This document shows positions 7,929-17,626 of a DNA stretch of 64,000 nt, one piece after another. This stretch comes from CAWEHU01 sp963808965 (lineage in GTDB: Bacteria; Pseudomonadota; Alphaproteobacteria; Acetobacterales; Acetobacteraceae), in assembly GCA_963808965.1 (NCBI GenBank), contig CAWEHU010000007.1, positions 158,427 through 222,426 of the forward strand. The letters are read 5' to 3'. The notes under the pieces are model-generated. The model was given only the letters and a program-made list of their open reading frames with translations, was not told where the DNA came from and did not search any database. Numbering within the stretch: the stretch's first letter is position 1; every line of letters begins with the position of its first letter. Made by a program: the position numbers and the translations under genes.

Positions 7929-9152
7929 TCAGCGCCGCTCCATCCTTGCCTTCAGGTTCTCGTCGAGTTTTGCGAGGAAGGCCTGCGTGTTCATGGAGGG
8001 CTGGTCCTTGCCGATCAGCACGGCGAGGTCTTTCGTCATGTATCCGCTTTCCACGGTTTCGACACAGACTCGCTCCAGCGTTTCGGCAAACTGCGTCACC
8101 TCGGGGGTGCGGTCGAAGCGGCCCCGATAGGCGAGACCGCGCGTCCAGGCAAAGATCGAGGCGATCGGGTTCGTGGAGGTTTCGCGGCCTTTCTGGTGCT
8201 CGCGATAATGTCGGGTGACGGTGCCGTGCGCGGCCTCGCTCTCGATCGTTCTCCCGTCCGGGCTCATCAGCACGCTCGTCATGAGACCGAGGCTGCCGAA
8301 GCCTTGGGCGACGATATCGCTTTGGACATCGCCGTCGTAGTTCTTGCAGGCCCAAATATAGCCGCCGGACCATTTCAGCGCGCTCGCCACCATGTCGTCG
8401 ATCAGCCGGTGCTCGTAGGTAAGGCCGACTTTCTGATACTGCTCTTTGAACTCGCGATCGTAGATTTCCTGGAACACGTCCTTGAACATGCCATCGTACG
8501 CTTTGAGGATCGTGTTCTTGGTGGAGAGATAGACCGGATAGTTGCGCAGCAGCCCGTAATTGAATGAGGCACGGGCGAAACCCTCGATCGAGGGTTTGGT
8601 ATTGTGCATTCCGAGCGCGACTCCCGCGCTCTTGAACTCGAACACGCGGAGTATCTGCGCCGGCCCGCCCTCCTCGTCCGGTTCGTAGACCAGCCGCACG
8701 CGGCCGGGAGCCGGAATTTTCATCTCCACGGCGCGATAGATGTCGCCATAGGCGTGGCGGCCGATCACGATCGGCTGCGTCCAGTGCGGGACGAGGCGGG
8801 GCACGTTCCTGCATATGATCGGCTCGCGGAAGATCGTGCCGTCCAAAATGTTGCGGATCGTACCATTCGGGCTCCGCCACATCTTCTTGAGCTTGAACTC
8901 CTCGACCCGCGCCTCATCGGGGGTAATGGTGGCGCACTTGACGCCGACGCCGTACTGCTTGATCGCGTTCGCGGCGTCGACAGTCACTTGGTCATCGGTC
9001 TTGTCGCGGTACTCGATCCCGAGGTCATAGTACTTCAGGTCGATGTCGAGGTAGGGCAGAATGAGCCGATCCTTGATGAAACCCCAGATGATGCGGGTCA
9101 TCTCGTCCCCGTCCAGCTCCACGACGGGGGTCTTTACCTTAATTTTGGCCAT
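7929..9152 (-). CDS. icd: NADP-dependent isocitrate dehydrogenase
   Basis: A 407-residue protein, the normal length for the homodimeric eukaryote-like NADP-IDH common in alphaproteobacteria. Start MAKIKVKTPVVELDGDEMTR; substrate-binding TIRNILDGTIFREPI; catalytic Lys/Asp region LIDDMVASALKWSGGYIWAC; cofactor segment AAHGTVTRHYREHQKG. It converts isocitrate to 2-oxoglutarate with NADPH formation in the TCA cycle. It lacks the E. coli-type regulatory phosphorylation-loop context. It ends 16 bp from the start of the dienelactone hydrolase gene, so the two may be transcribed together. Confidence 0.97.
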   Translation of the reverse strand: MAKIKVKTPVVELDGDEMTRIIWGFIKDRLILPYLDIDLKYYDLGIEYRDKTDDQVTVDAANAIKQYGVGVKCATITPDEARVEEFKLKKMWRSPNGTIRNILDGTIFREPIICRNVPRLVPHWTQPIVIGRHAYGDIYRAVEMKIPAPGRVRLVYEPDEEGGPAQILRVFEFKSAGVALGMHNTKPSIEGFARASFNYGLLRNYPVYLSTKNTILKAYDGMFKDVFQEIYDREFKEQYQKVGLTYEHRLIDDMVASALKWSGGYIWACKNYDGDVQSDIVAQGFGSLGLMTSVLMSPDGRTIESEAAHGTVTRHYREHQKGRETSTNPIASIFAWTRGLAYRGRFDRTPEVTQFAETLERVCVETVESGYMTKDLAVLIGKDQPSMNTQAFLAKLDENLKARMERR

Positions 9153-9379
9153 TTCACCCTCTCATGTCCCCCACAGTCCCCCAGCGAACAAGGCTGCTCC
9201 GCCATCCAAGGACATTCGCATTCACCCTATGACCTCGCAAGCCGCGCGGCCCGAGCGCGGGTCCGTCGCCGGCGTTGTCACCCGGGGGCAGGAGCGGGTA
9301 GGAAGAGCCGGGTGCGGCCTCCGCTCCCGGCAAAGGCGCAGGCGAGCAAGATGACGGGGTTGAAGCCTCGGCCCGCAAG

Positions 9380-12343
9380 ATGGCGATGAAGCTGGCATCG
9401 CGGCGATATCGGCTCGCCCAGGCGAGCATCCTGCTCGCGGCGCTATGTCTCATAACCTTGACCTGGCTCGGGACCATCAACGCGATTCGTGCAGAGCGCC
9501 GGGAAGCACGGGCGCGGATCGAGGCCGATGCATCGAACGAGGCACTCGCGTTCGGAGATCAGCTCGATCAGAAATTGCTTGCCTTTGAGCAGACGCTTCG
9601 CATTCTCGGCCGCGAGTGGGAAGCCGACCCCGCACATTTCGATCTAGCGGGCTGGCGCAACCGGGCGGTCGTGCTTTCCGACCCGGCCCTACAGATTTTC
9701 ATAACCGACGAGAAGGGCATCGTTCGTGCCGGTACCCGCCCCGAGCTGATCGGCGTGGATCTGAGTGACCGGGACTACTTCCGGTACGAGGCGAGCCTCG
9801 TCGGCGACGAGAGCGGCATGTTCATAAGCCCTGCCACGCGGGGACCCACGGCCCGGCCCTGGATGATGAACATGGTTCGGCGGCTTGGCCGGCCGGATGG
9901 AAGCTTCGCCGGCGTGATCGGAGGTTCGTACGATACGACGGCACTGGCCAACTTCTATCGAAAAGCCGATCTCGGCGATGGCGGGATGATCGCGGTCGTG
10001 GGCGCCGGTGGCGAGCTGCGGGCCGTTGCCGGCGAGGAGAGCGCGGAATCCGTGGGCAGTATCGCCGGTTCCGACCTGTTCAACGCGATGAATACCTGGC
10101 CGGACGGCCGCTGGACCGGTGCTTCCGCGCCCGACGGGGTGATGCGGATCCACGCGTTCCATCACTTGCCCGACCGGAACCTTTCAGTGGTCGTCGGCTT
10201 CGACGTGCGGCGTGCCCTTGGCACCTCCGATTCCTGGCAGCGGCGCGCCACGATTTTTGCCGGGGGCAGCACCCTCCTGGTGCTGACGATGGCCGCTATT
10301 TTGATGATGGCTCTTCGCGCGGCGCGGCTCAGGGAAGAGCGGATGGCCAGCGATCGTGCGGCCTTGGAAGCCGCCTATGCGGAGTTGGAAATCGCCAAGC
10401 GGGGCGCGGACGCCAATACCGCTCAGCTCGAAGCGACCTTGGCCGGCATGTCGGACGGCGTTTCCATGTTCGACGCCGATCTTAACCTCGTACAATGGAA
10501 CGCTCGGTTTTCCGAGTTCACCGGCGTGCCGGCAGAGCTGCTCCATGTCGGTTTGCCGATCGAGGAAATCCTGCGCGTCCAGGCGGTGGTGGGCGAGTTC
10601 GGCGACGTCGACATCGAGGAGGAGGTGAGCCGGCGTATGGCCATCCTGCGCGCCGGTACACAAAATGGCGTGGTCGAGCGTTTGCGCCCGAACGGCGCTA
10701 CAGTCGAGCTGCGCCGAAGCGGCCTACGGGGCGGCGGGTTCGTTACACTATACGCCGACATCACCGCGCGTAAGCAGGCCGAGCGGGCGCAACGCCAGGC
10801 CCGCGAGCAGGCCGAGGCGGCGGCGGAAGAGAAGTCACGCTTCGTCGCGATCGTCAGCCACGAGATTCGCACGCCCCTGAATACGTTGCTCAACAGCATC
10901 GCGATTCTCGCCGAATTGGGCTTGGCGCCGTCGCACCGCCGCTTGGTGGTGATGGCGAAGCAGGCGGGCGACGCGCTGCTCGGCCTGTTGAACGACATTC
11001 TGGAGATGTCGAAGATCGAGGCCGGGCGGCTCGTGCTCCGCCCGGAATTTTTCGATCTCCGACTGCTGCTGGAAGGCGTGCTCGACATGTTCCGCGTTCA
11101 GGCCGCCGCGCGGGGCATCACGTTCTCGCTGGAGATGTCGCCCATGGTGCCGGCGCGGCTCTACGCCGACCCGATCCGATTGCGCCAGGTGCTCATCAAC
11201 CTCCTCAGCAACGCCACGAAATTCGCGGTACCCGGAAACGTGCTGCTATCGGCCGTGGCGGTGAGCGATGGGGAACGGACTGTGCTTCGCCTCGCGGTAA
11301 CGGACCAAGGCCCTGCTATCTGCGAGGCGGATCGGGGCCGCTTGTTTCAGCCTTTCTCGCGCATCGATCACGGAGGCGGGGAGGTCAAACCCGGAACCGG
11401 CCTTGGTCTTGCGATCTGCCTGCGCCTCATGCAGCTGATGGATGGCCAAATCGGCTGCGAAACCACGGCCGAGGGAGGAAACCGGTTCTGGCTGACGCTA
11501 CCGGTGAACACCGCGTCGGAGCTTGCCGAGGCGAATGTAGGGCGGCTTTGGCGGTCGGGGGCCGTGGTGCCGCGTACGCGAATCCTGCTCGTGGAAGACG
11601 TCACCGCCAATCAGCTGATCATCGCGACCATGCTGCGTCAGGCGGGACATTGTGTGGATGTCGCTTCATCCGGCGAGGCGGCGGTTCGGGCCGTGCTGGA
11701 CCGGCCCTACGACCTCGTCTTCATGGACGTGTTCATGCCGGGCATGAACGGGCTTGAGGCGACCCGCCGCATCCGCACGTTGACAGGACCCGCGCGGACA
11801 TTGCCCATCGTCGCCCTTACGGCCAACGATGCGGCCGAGGACCAGGCCCGGTGCCTGGCGGCGGGAATGCAAGGAGTCCTCGGCAAGCCGGTCGATGCAG
11901 CCGACCTGATCGCGGCTCTAGCGCGGCATGTGTGGTCGGCCCGTCTGCCGAGCCCGCCGGATCGGCCGGAGCAGCTAAAAGACGAGGGCCGGACTCCGAC
12001 GCTGTACGAAGATCGGATCGCTGAATTGCGGCAGGGGATTCCCCCTGCGCGGCTCGAGACGCTCGCGGATGCCTGCCTTGGCGATTTGTGGGACCGCATG
12101 CCGGCGTTGCGTTCGGCCCTGGTGGCCGGCGACGCGGGCGCGATCGAGTCGGAGGCTCACGCCATGGCTGGCGTGGCTGGCGGCTATGGCCTGACCGCGC
12201 TTGAGCAGCGGCTTCGGGCGGTTCTCGCAGCCTCGCGTCGCGGACCGGTCGCGGACGCAGTTGCGATCGGGGAAGATCTGGAGCGAGAACTGGAGCGGGC
12301 CGATACGGCATTGCGGCAGGCATTCCGCCCCGCGATGGTGTGA
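9380..12343 (+). CDS. Membrane hybrid sensor histidine kinase with REC and HPt domains
   Basis: 987 residues. Domains in order: a transmembrane helix (about 13-33), an extracytoplasmic Cache-like sensor (about 40-275, with GVDLSDRDYFRYE and GVIGGSYDTTALANFY), and a second helix (about 290-312). A short coiled coil precedes a PAS domain (about 350-460). HisKA follows with phospho-acceptor His494 in FVAIVSHEIRTPLN, then HATPase (N box INLLSNATKF; G box GTGLGLAICLRLMQLM). The receiver domain has Asp783 in LVFMDVFMPGMNG and Lys in GVLGKPVDA. The C-terminal HPt has His927 in SEAHAMAGVAG. All phosphorelay residues are present, although the HPt motif has Ala where Lys is usual. No dedicated response regulator is adjacent, so the output partner is unknown. 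Confidence 0.92.
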   Translation: MAMKLASRRYRLAQASILLAALCLITLTWLGTINAIRAERREARARIEADASNEALAFGDQLDQKLLAFEQTLRILGREWEADPAHFDLAGWRNRAVVLSDPALQIFITDEKGIVRAGTRPELIGVDLSDRDYFRYEASLVGDESGMFISPATRGPTARPWMMNMVRRLGRPDGSFAGVIGGSYDTTALANFYRKADLGDGGMIAVVGAGGELRAVAGEESAESVGSIAGSDLFNAMNTWPDGRWTGASAPDGVMRIHAFHHLPDRNLSVVVGFDVRRALGTSDSWQRRATIFAGGSTLLVLTMAAILMMALRAARLREERMASDRAALEAAYAELEIAKRGADANTAQLEATLAGMSDGVSMFDADLNLVQWNARFSEFTGVPAELLHVGLPIEEILRVQAVVGEFGDVDIEEEVSRRMAILRAGTQNGVVERLRPNGATVELRRSGLRGGGFVTLYADITARKQAERAQRQAREQAEAAAEEKSRFVAIVSHEIRTPLNTLLNSIAILAELGLAPSHRRLVVMAKQAGDALLGLLNDILEMSKIEAGRLVLRPEFFDLRLLLEGVLDMFRVQAAARGITFSLEMSPMVPARLYADPIRLRQVLINLLSNATKFAVPGNVLLSAVAVSDGERTVLRLAVTDQGPAICEADRGRLFQPFSRIDHGGGEVKPGTGLGLAICLRLMQLMDGQIGCETTAEGGNRFWLTLPVNTASELAEANVGRLWRSGAVVPRTRILLVEDVTANQLIIATMLRQAGHCVDVASSGEAAVRAVLDRPYDLVFMDVFMPGMNGLEATRRIRTLTGPARTLPIVALTANDAAEDQARCLAAGMQGVLGKPVDAADLIAALARHVWSARLPSPPDRPEQLKDEGRTPTLYEDRIAELRQGIPPARLETLADACLGDLWDRMPALRSALVAGDAGAIESEAHAMAGVAGGYGLTALEQRLRAVLAASRRGPVADAVAIGEDLERELERADTALRQAFRPAMV

Positions 12344-12410
12344 ATTCTGAAAAGTCCGACCAGCACGGAGTCTGCTGAAGGGGACAACGCGGATGCCGCC
12401 GAGGGCTGGC

Positions 12411-12653
12411 TCAGCCAGGGAGGGCACCAACTTTCGCTGCGACCCGCACAAGCAGCCATATCGACGGGCCGCCGATTAGCGCGAGGATGGCGTATAGGCC
12501 GCCCACCATAATTTGCAGTATCGCGAGCCGTTTATCGATACCAGCCAGCCGTATCTCGTATCCGGCCAGTTCCTCAGCAGCTGCGTCGGCCTTCTCCTTG
12601 GTCGCGCCGGCTTCGATCAGGGCGTCTCGCAAGGCGCCAAGTTGTAGTGCCAT
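12411..12653 (-). CDS. Small coiled-coil membrane protein, hypothetical
   Basis: 80 residues: an amphipathic helical segment with coiled-coil character (ALRDALIEAGATKEKADAAAEELAGYE, then IDKRLAILQIM) followed by one C-terminal transmembrane helix (GLYAILALIGGPSIWLLV). The layout resembles the DUF1640-like tail-anchored proteins, but I cannot assign it to a family firmly. The codon bias is normal and the ATG is usable. It is convergent with the kinase gene; function unknown. Confidence 0.55.
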   Translation of the reverse strand: MALQLGALRDALIEAGATKEKADAAAEELAGYEIRLAGIDKRLAILQIMVGGLYAILALIGGPSIWLLVRVAAKVGALPG

Positions 12654-12941
12654 GTTGTTCGTCCACGACCTAGTTGGACATTAGCGCGCAGCCGCGAGCC
12701 CAGGACGCCGGGCCAGCCAGCGTGTTTGAGATTGGTTTTAGCTTCGTCTGGCTCAAGTCCGCCACCGGATCGGCGGAGCAATGGGCCGGAGCTGCGGCCC
12801 CTTAGCCCATCGTAAGGCCAAGGAGTTTAGTTCAGGTAAAATCGCCCTTCTCTCGGAATTCGCGCATGCTCGTTCTTATTCGGCCAGAGCCAGATATGCA
12901 GCCGAGATGGCTTTTGACCGTGAACCTGGATTGGCAGGTGT

Positions 12942-14606
12942 TTACTGGAGGTCTCCCCCCATCCGGCGAAGAATCCCCGCAGGATCAGCGGCTGACGGCA
13001 GCGTGCCGAAACTGCGGCCCCAATCCCCCGCAAGCCGTGTTTCGCAAAACGCGTCCGCGATCGCCGCTGGCGCGTGCCGGACCAGAAGGGCGGCCTGAAG
13101 GGTAAGCGCGAGACGCTCGGCGATCCAGCGCGCGCCGGCCTCGCGCGCACCGCCGGATTCCAAACTCGCCATGAGTTCCTTCGCCGCGCCGTCCAGGCGC
13201 GTATCGCCAGTGCGCGCCGCGGCGATCTCGGCACGGTAGATCTCCGCCGCGCGGGGCTCCTTTTGCAGCGTGCGCAAAACGTCGAGCGCGATCACGTTGC
13301 CGGAACCCTCCCAGATGCTGTTGAGCGGCGCCTCGCGATAAAGACGGGGAAGCATGCTTTCCTCGATGTAGCCGCCTCCGCCCAGGCACTCCATGCACTC
13401 GAAAACGAAGTTCGGTGCGCGTTTGTTGAGCCAGTATTTCCCGATCGCGACCGCGAGTCGGGCGAAGGCGCGCTCGGCCTCATCCGTGCCGCCGAAAGCG
13501 CGCGCGACCCGCATCGTCAGCGCCGCCGCGGCTTCGTATTCGAGCGCCAGATCGGCAAGCACGGCGCGCATCGCCGGTTGATCGATCAGCAGCTTTTGAA
13601 AGGCCCGGCGATGGCGCGCGTGATGCACCGCCTGGGCCAGCGCCATGCGCATGATCCCGAGCGTGCCGGCCATCGTGTCGAGGCGCGTGTGGTGGACCAT
13701 CTCGACGATGGTTGGCACCCCGCGGCCTTCCTCTCCCACCATGACCGCCTCGGCGCCGTGATACTCGATCTCGCTCGAGGCGTTGGACCGGTTGCCGAGC
13801 TTGTCCTTGAGCCGCATCACGTGGATGGCGTTGCGGCCGCCCTCGGGCGTGATGCGCGGCACCAGGAAGCAACTGAGGCCACCTTCCGCATAGGCGAGCG
13901 TGAGGAAGGCGTCGGACATCGGGGCGGAACAGAACCATTTGTGCCCCGTCAGCCGGTAGGTTTTGCCCGGACCGCGCGCACCGAGCGGTTCGGCGCGCGT
14001 CGTATTGGCGCGCACGTCCGAACCGCCCTGCTTCTCCGTCATCGCCATGCCGAGCGTCACCCCGGCCTTCTCCGCGATGGGACGGAGCGGCGCGTCGTAA
14101 GTGCCGGCGAGGATCTTCGGTGCCCATTGCGCCGCGACATCCGGCTCGTGCCGGAGCGCGGGAACCGACGCGTACGTCATGCTGATCGGGCACATCGTCC
14201 CGGCCTCGGCCTCGCTGAAGAGCGCGAGCAGCGCCGCGTGCGCCACATGCGCTCCGGGCCGGTTCTCCGTCCAGGCGATCGAATGGATGCGATGCCGCAT
14301 CGCGAGATCCATGAGCGCGTGGTAGGCGGGATGAAACCGCACTTCGTCGATCCGCCGCCCGAGGCGGTCGAAGGTGACGAGTTCCGGGGGATGCCGGTTC
14401 GCGAGCTCGCCCCATTCGAGCACCTGTTCGCTCCCGACCGCCTCACCCAGGGCGGCGAGGGGCGCGTCCACCCAATCGCCGCCTTCCCGCAGCGCGGCTT
14501 CCCGCAACACGGGGTCGGTCAGGTACAGGTTGCGGGGCGCGAACTCCGGCGGCTGGTTCGTCACCTCATGTGTGGCGAGACTGGTGCGGGGCGCGTAACG
14601 CGGCAT
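12942..14606 (-). CDS. aidB: AidB-like isovaleryl-CoA-type acyl-CoA dehydrogenase
   Basis: About 554 residues from ATG 14606 (MPRYAPRTSLATHEVTNQPP), the usual AidB length and start; an in-frame ATG 21 bp upstream is less likely. Diagnostic AidB segments are EVTNQPP, GMAMTEKQGGSDVRANTT, GHKWFCSAPMSDAFL, RLKDKLGNRSNASSEIEYHGA and ECLGGGGYIEESMLPRLYREAPLNSIWEGSGNV, covering FAD-binding and the catalytic-Glu region. In E. coli AidB is induced with the Ada alkylation response and binds DNA. Here it stands alone, 43 kb from the ada cluster in this window, so coregulation is only a possibility. Confidence 0.9.
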   Translation of the reverse strand: MPRYAPRTSLATHEVTNQPPEFAPRNLYLTDPVLREAALREGGDWVDAPLAALGEAVGSEQVLEWGELANRHPPELVTFDRLGRRIDEVRFHPAYHALMDLAMRHRIHSIAWTENRPGAHVAHAALLALFSEAEAGTMCPISMTYASVPALRHEPDVAAQWAPKILAGTYDAPLRPIAEKAGVTLGMAMTEKQGGSDVRANTTRAEPLGARGPGKTYRLTGHKWFCSAPMSDAFLTLAYAEGGLSCFLVPRITPEGGRNAIHVMRLKDKLGNRSNASSEIEYHGAEAVMVGEEGRGVPTIVEMVHHTRLDTMAGTLGIMRMALAQAVHHARHRRAFQKLLIDQPAMRAVLADLALEYEAAAALTMRVARAFGGTDEAERAFARLAVAIGKYWLNKRAPNFVFECMECLGGGGYIEESMLPRLYREAPLNSIWEGSGNVIALDVLRTLQKEPRAAEIYRAEIAAARTGDTRLDGAAKELMASLESGGAREAGARWIAERLALTLQAALLVRHAPAAIADAFCETRLAGDWGRSFGTLPSAADPAGILRRMGGDLQ

Positions 14607-14741
14607 GGCACTTACTTCCATCCTCATCCTAGGCGCGTGGTCCTATAGATCGTAATCTCGGCCAGATCGGGGAAGCCCATGGGCGGAGTGGGGCCGCCTG
14701 ACCGATCTCGGGAGCGATCTTTTTCACGCAGAGAGGCGTCC

Positions 14742-15533
14742 ATGAGCTTGCTGCACATCGTCACGTGCCGGCGCTGCTTCAGCCGTTCGCTTGCCGCCAC
14801 TGCCGTGGTCGCGCCGCTGGCGGCGGTTCTCGGCCGCAAAGCATCCGCCCAGCAGCAGAATGCCCCGGTTCCCGGCGGCCCTCTCTCGACGCGGAGCCAT
14901 GTGCTCGATACCGGCGCCGATGTCATGCAGGTCAAGCGCCCCATCGACGCGATGAGCGCGTTTCTCAACGGGTTTCATTTCTATGCCGACGACATGGGCC
15001 GTCAGGTCGAGGCCAACCACTTCTGCACCCACCTGAGCGAGGATTTTCATCAATGCGTGATCTACGATTCCAATCGGTCCGACGCCAAGCTGATCGGGAT
15101 CGAGTATATTGTCAGCGAGAGGGTTTTTAAGTCGCTGCCAGATGACGAGAAAAGACTCTGGCACAGCCATAATTACGAAGTGAAGTCCGGGCAACTTATC
15201 GCGCCGGGCGTACCGGAACTTGCCGAGCACGCTTTCATGAATGATCTTGTCACGACCTACGGCAAGACTTGGCACACATGGCAAATCGACCGCGACCGTA
15301 GTTTGCCGCTGGGAATTCCTCAGCTCATGATGGGATTCGTCAAGGACGGAGAGGCCAACGAGGCGATGCTGCGGGATCGCGACAAGCGGTTCGACGTCTC
15401 CTTCGAGGAACGCCGCGGGAATCGTGACGACATCGCCAGCCCAACCGTGCTGCCCGGCGCGAATCAGTGGCAGAGCGGCCGCACCGTTCAGCTCAAATTG
15501 GAGGAGGTGCAGGTCAGGAATTTGAGGACGTAA
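14742..15533 (+). CDS. DUF1264 family exported protein
   Basis: About 263 residues from ATG 14742; the upstream extension to 14679 is not supported. The N-terminus is a twin-arginine-like leader (CRRCFSRSLAATAVVAPLAAVL ending near ASA-Q). The body has the DUF1264 pattern: LNGFHFYADDMGRQVEANHFCTHL, FHQCVIYDSN, LIGIEYIVSERVFKSLP, EKRLWHSHNYEVKSG, YGKTWHTWQIDR. The family includes plant oil-body-associated proteins and bacterial proteins of unknown role; conserved His and Cys residues suggest metal or ligand binding. Its last 20 bp overlap the end of a convergent small gene. Confidence 0.85.
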   Translation: MSLLHIVTCRRCFSRSLAATAVVAPLAAVLGRKASAQQQNAPVPGGPLSTRSHVLDTGADVMQVKRPIDAMSAFLNGFHFYADDMGRQVEANHFCTHLSEDFHQCVIYDSNRSDAKLIGIEYIVSERVFKSLPDDEKRLWHSHNYEVKSGQLIAPGVPELAEHAFMNDLVTTYGKTWHTWQIDRDRSLPLGIPQLMMGFVKDGEANEAMLRDRDKRFDVSFEERRGNRDDIASPTVLPGANQWQSGRTVQLKLEEVQVRNLRT

Positions 15534-15810
15534 CGCGAGCCCGACCGAAGCGGAAATCTCCGCGCCGCCGCTCACGGCCGGTTCCGCCCTCGGTGACGTT
15601 TTGCACCGTCTGTACCTGTTGCAGAACCGCGTCCGGCAGGCGCGTAGCCGCTGGATTATCGTCGATCGCCTGGAGCTCCCGTGCGCGCCGGAGGTAATCC
15701 AACTCGCGTCCTTCCGGTCGCCCTTCGGCCAGCCACATGCGCCATGCCCGCCAGCGAACCCGGGGATCGCTCTCCTGCGTGGCGTTCAGGATGGGCTCAT
15801 CGTAGCGCAT
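15514..15810 (-). CDS. Small hypothetical protein
   Basis: 98 residues starting at ATG 15810, which has a perfect AGGAGG site 6 bp upstream; the longer upstream frame is not supported. It begins MRYDEPILNATQESDPRVRW, with the aromatic/Arg-rich segment RWRAWRMWLAEGRPEGRELDYL. A basic, low-complexity tail follows (RERRRGDFRFGRARV). No signal peptide, membrane segment or known domain is seen. It converges with and slightly overlaps the DUF1264 gene. Confidence 0.6.
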   Translation of the reverse strand: MRYDEPILNATQESDPRVRWRAWRMWLAEGRPEGRELDYLRRARELQAIDDNPAATRLPDAVLQQVQTVQNVTEGGTGRERRRGDFRFGRARVTSSNS

Positions 15811-15950
15811 GATCCTGTCCTCCTGACCGAGCGACCGAGCCGTCGCTCGGCCTCCCGACATCCTAGGCGTGAAGCGCCCGGCGCCGCCTTGATCCAGATC
15901 AACCGGGACGCGCGCGGACTGAGCCGCGGCTCTCCGGAAATCACATGCCC

Positions 15951-17108
15951 TCACTCGCCCCGGATCAGCCCAGGCGCTCGTTCGGCGAGCGGCCCGAGAG
16001 CGGCGCGCAGGCCGAAAGCACCGGGCAGGGCGCCCTTCGGGAACAGCCGGGTGACGTGGCCCATCTTGCGGCCCGGCCGTGCCTCGGTCTTGCCGTAGAG
16101 ATGCGGGATCAGGCCGGGAGTATCGAGAATCTGCTGCCAGAACGCCATATCGCGCCGTCCGACGAGGTTCTTCATCACCGCGTCCGAGTGCCGGACGGCC
16201 GGCGGCAAGGGGAGCCCCGCGACCGCGCGAATGTGCAGCTCGAATTGGCTCGCGGGGCAGGCGTCGATCGTCCAGTGACCGGAGTTGTGCGGGCGGGGCG
16301 CGATCTCGTTCGCAAGCACGCGCCCGGTGCTGTCCACGAACATCTCGACCGCGAGCACGCCGATGAGGTCGAGCGACTCGGCCACCCGCACGGCGATGGC
16401 TTGCGCCGCGTCCGACGTGGTTTCAGCGACCGGGGCAGGTGCGAGCGTCACGTCGAGAATATGGTCGCGATGCTGGTTCTCGACCGTGTCGAAAGCGGCG
16501 AGCGCCCCATCTGCACCGCGCGCGACGATGACGCTGATTTCCTGCGCGTAGTCGATGAATCCCTCCAGGATGAGGGGCTTCGGCGACAAGGAAGCGAAGG
16601 CCGCCGCGAGTTCCGTCTCAGCTTGCAGCAGCGCCTGCCCCTTTCCATCGTAGCCGAGGCGTGTCGTCTTGAGTACGCAGGGAAAGCCGAGCCGGGCCGC
16701 GGCTCGCTCGAGATCGCCTTCGGTTTCGACCGGCAGCCAAGGCGCGGTGCGTACGCCCGCACCGTTCAGGAAACTCTTTTCGGCGATCCGGTCCTGACTG
16801 GTCCGCAGCACGGCGGGGGAGGGCCGCACCGGCTTCAGCGAGGCGAGAAGATCGAGCCCTTCGGCGCTGACATTCTCGAACTCGAAGGTGATGACGTCCA
16901 CGGCGGCGGCGAAATCGCGCAACGCGCCCGGATCTTCGTACTCCCCTAACGTGACCCCGGCCGAGACCTGCGCCGCCGGACTGTCCTCCTCCGGTGTCAG
17001 GATGTGGGCGCGATAGCCGAGCCGCGCCGCCGCCATCGCCGACATGCGGCCGAGCTGGCCGCCCCCGACAATGCCGATCGTGCTGTTCGGCCGCAGGGGG
17101 AAGGTCAT
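15951..17108 (-). CDS. purK: 5-(carboxyamino)imidazole ribonucleotide synthase
   Basis: About 385 residues from ATG 17108 (MTFPLRPNSTIGIVGGGQLGR). N-terminal Rossmann-like GIVGGGQLGRMSAMAAARLGYR, then an ATP-grasp core with FPCVLKTTRLGYDGKGQ and ILEGFIDYAQEISVIVARG, and the metal-binding VEMFVDSTGRVLANEIAPRPHNSGHWTIDAC. The enzyme makes N5-CAIR from AIR, bicarbonate and ATP in de novo purine synthesis. Its ATG overlaps the purE stop by 4 bp (ATGA), indicating translational coupling. Confidence 0.96.
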   Translation of the reverse strand: MTFPLRPNSTIGIVGGGQLGRMSAMAAARLGYRAHILTPEEDSPAAQVSAGVTLGEYEDPGALRDFAAAVDVITFEFENVSAEGLDLLASLKPVRPSPAVLRTSQDRIAEKSFLNGAGVRTAPWLPVETEGDLERAAARLGFPCVLKTTRLGYDGKGQALLQAETELAAAFASLSPKPLILEGFIDYAQEISVIVARGADGALAAFDTVENQHRDHILDVTLAPAPVAETTSDAAQAIAVRVAESLDLIGVLAVEMFVDSTGRVLANEIAPRPHNSGHWTIDACPASQFELHIRAVAGLPLPPAVRHSDAVMKNLVGRRDMAFWQQILDTPGLIPHLYGKTEARPGRKMGHVTRLFPKGALPGAFGLRAALGPLAERAPGLIRGE

Positions 17109-17614
17109 GCAGGCTCGTGCGGGTCGTAGGGCTGCTCGGCGACCGACCGGGTCTGCTCGTCGCGCCAAGCGTCGAGACGCCCGGCCAGCGCCGGGTCGGT
17201 CGTCGCCAGGATCGCGACGGCGAGCAAAGCGGCGTTCACCGCCCCCGCCCGGCCGATCGCGAGCGTGCCGACGGGTATGCCCGCCGGCATCTGCACGATC
17301 GCAAGCAGGCTGTCCATGCCCTTGAGACTATGGGATTCGACAGGAACGCCCAGCACGGGAAGCGGGGTCCACGCGGCGCACATGCCGGGCAGATGGGCGG
17401 CTCCGCCCGCTCCCGCGATGATGACCCGCAATCCCCGTCCCTTCGCGGCCCGCGCGTAGGCGGCCAGACGGTCGGGGGTGCGATGGGCGGAGACGATGCG
17501 AGTCTCGTGCGCCACATCGAGCCGGGCGAGCGTTTCGGCGGCGTGCCGCAGCGTGGGCCAGTCGGACTGGCTTCCCATGATGATGCCGACCAGCGGCGGC
17601 GAACGGAGGGTCAT
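17105..17614 (-). CDS. purE: 5-(carboxyamino)imidazole ribonucleotide mutase
   Basis: 169 residues, the length of class I PurE. Signature motifs GIIMGSQSDWPTLRHA, ETRIVSAHRTPDRL (active-site His) and AGAGGAAHLPGMCAAWTPLPVLGVPV are all present. It converts N5-CAIR to CAIR, taking the product of PurK. It is the first gene of the purEK pair and is followed by purK with a 4-bp overlap. Upstream on the same strand, 12 bp away, is a DUF465 protein that may be in the same transcript. Confidence 0.97.
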   Translation of the reverse strand: MTLRSPPLVGIIMGSQSDWPTLRHAAETLARLDVAHETRIVSAHRTPDRLAAYARAAKGRGLRVIIAGAGGAAHLPGMCAAWTPLPVLGVPVESHSLKGMDSLLAIVQMPAGIPVGTLAIGRAGAVNAALLAVAILATTDPALAGRLDAWRDEQTRSVAEQPYDPHEPA

Positions 17615-17626
17615 GACCGCGTGCGG

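Noticed and set aside
9153..9379. Possible cobalamin riboswitch or other structured RNA before the hybrid kinase
   Set aside because: A GC-rich stretch with a short CCCGGG-type segment was seen, but the conserved riboswitch core could not be aligned.
13074..14648. A 524-codon plus-strand frame opposite aidB
   Set aside because: Shadow frame; composition rich in Arg, His and Gly and no recognisable domain.
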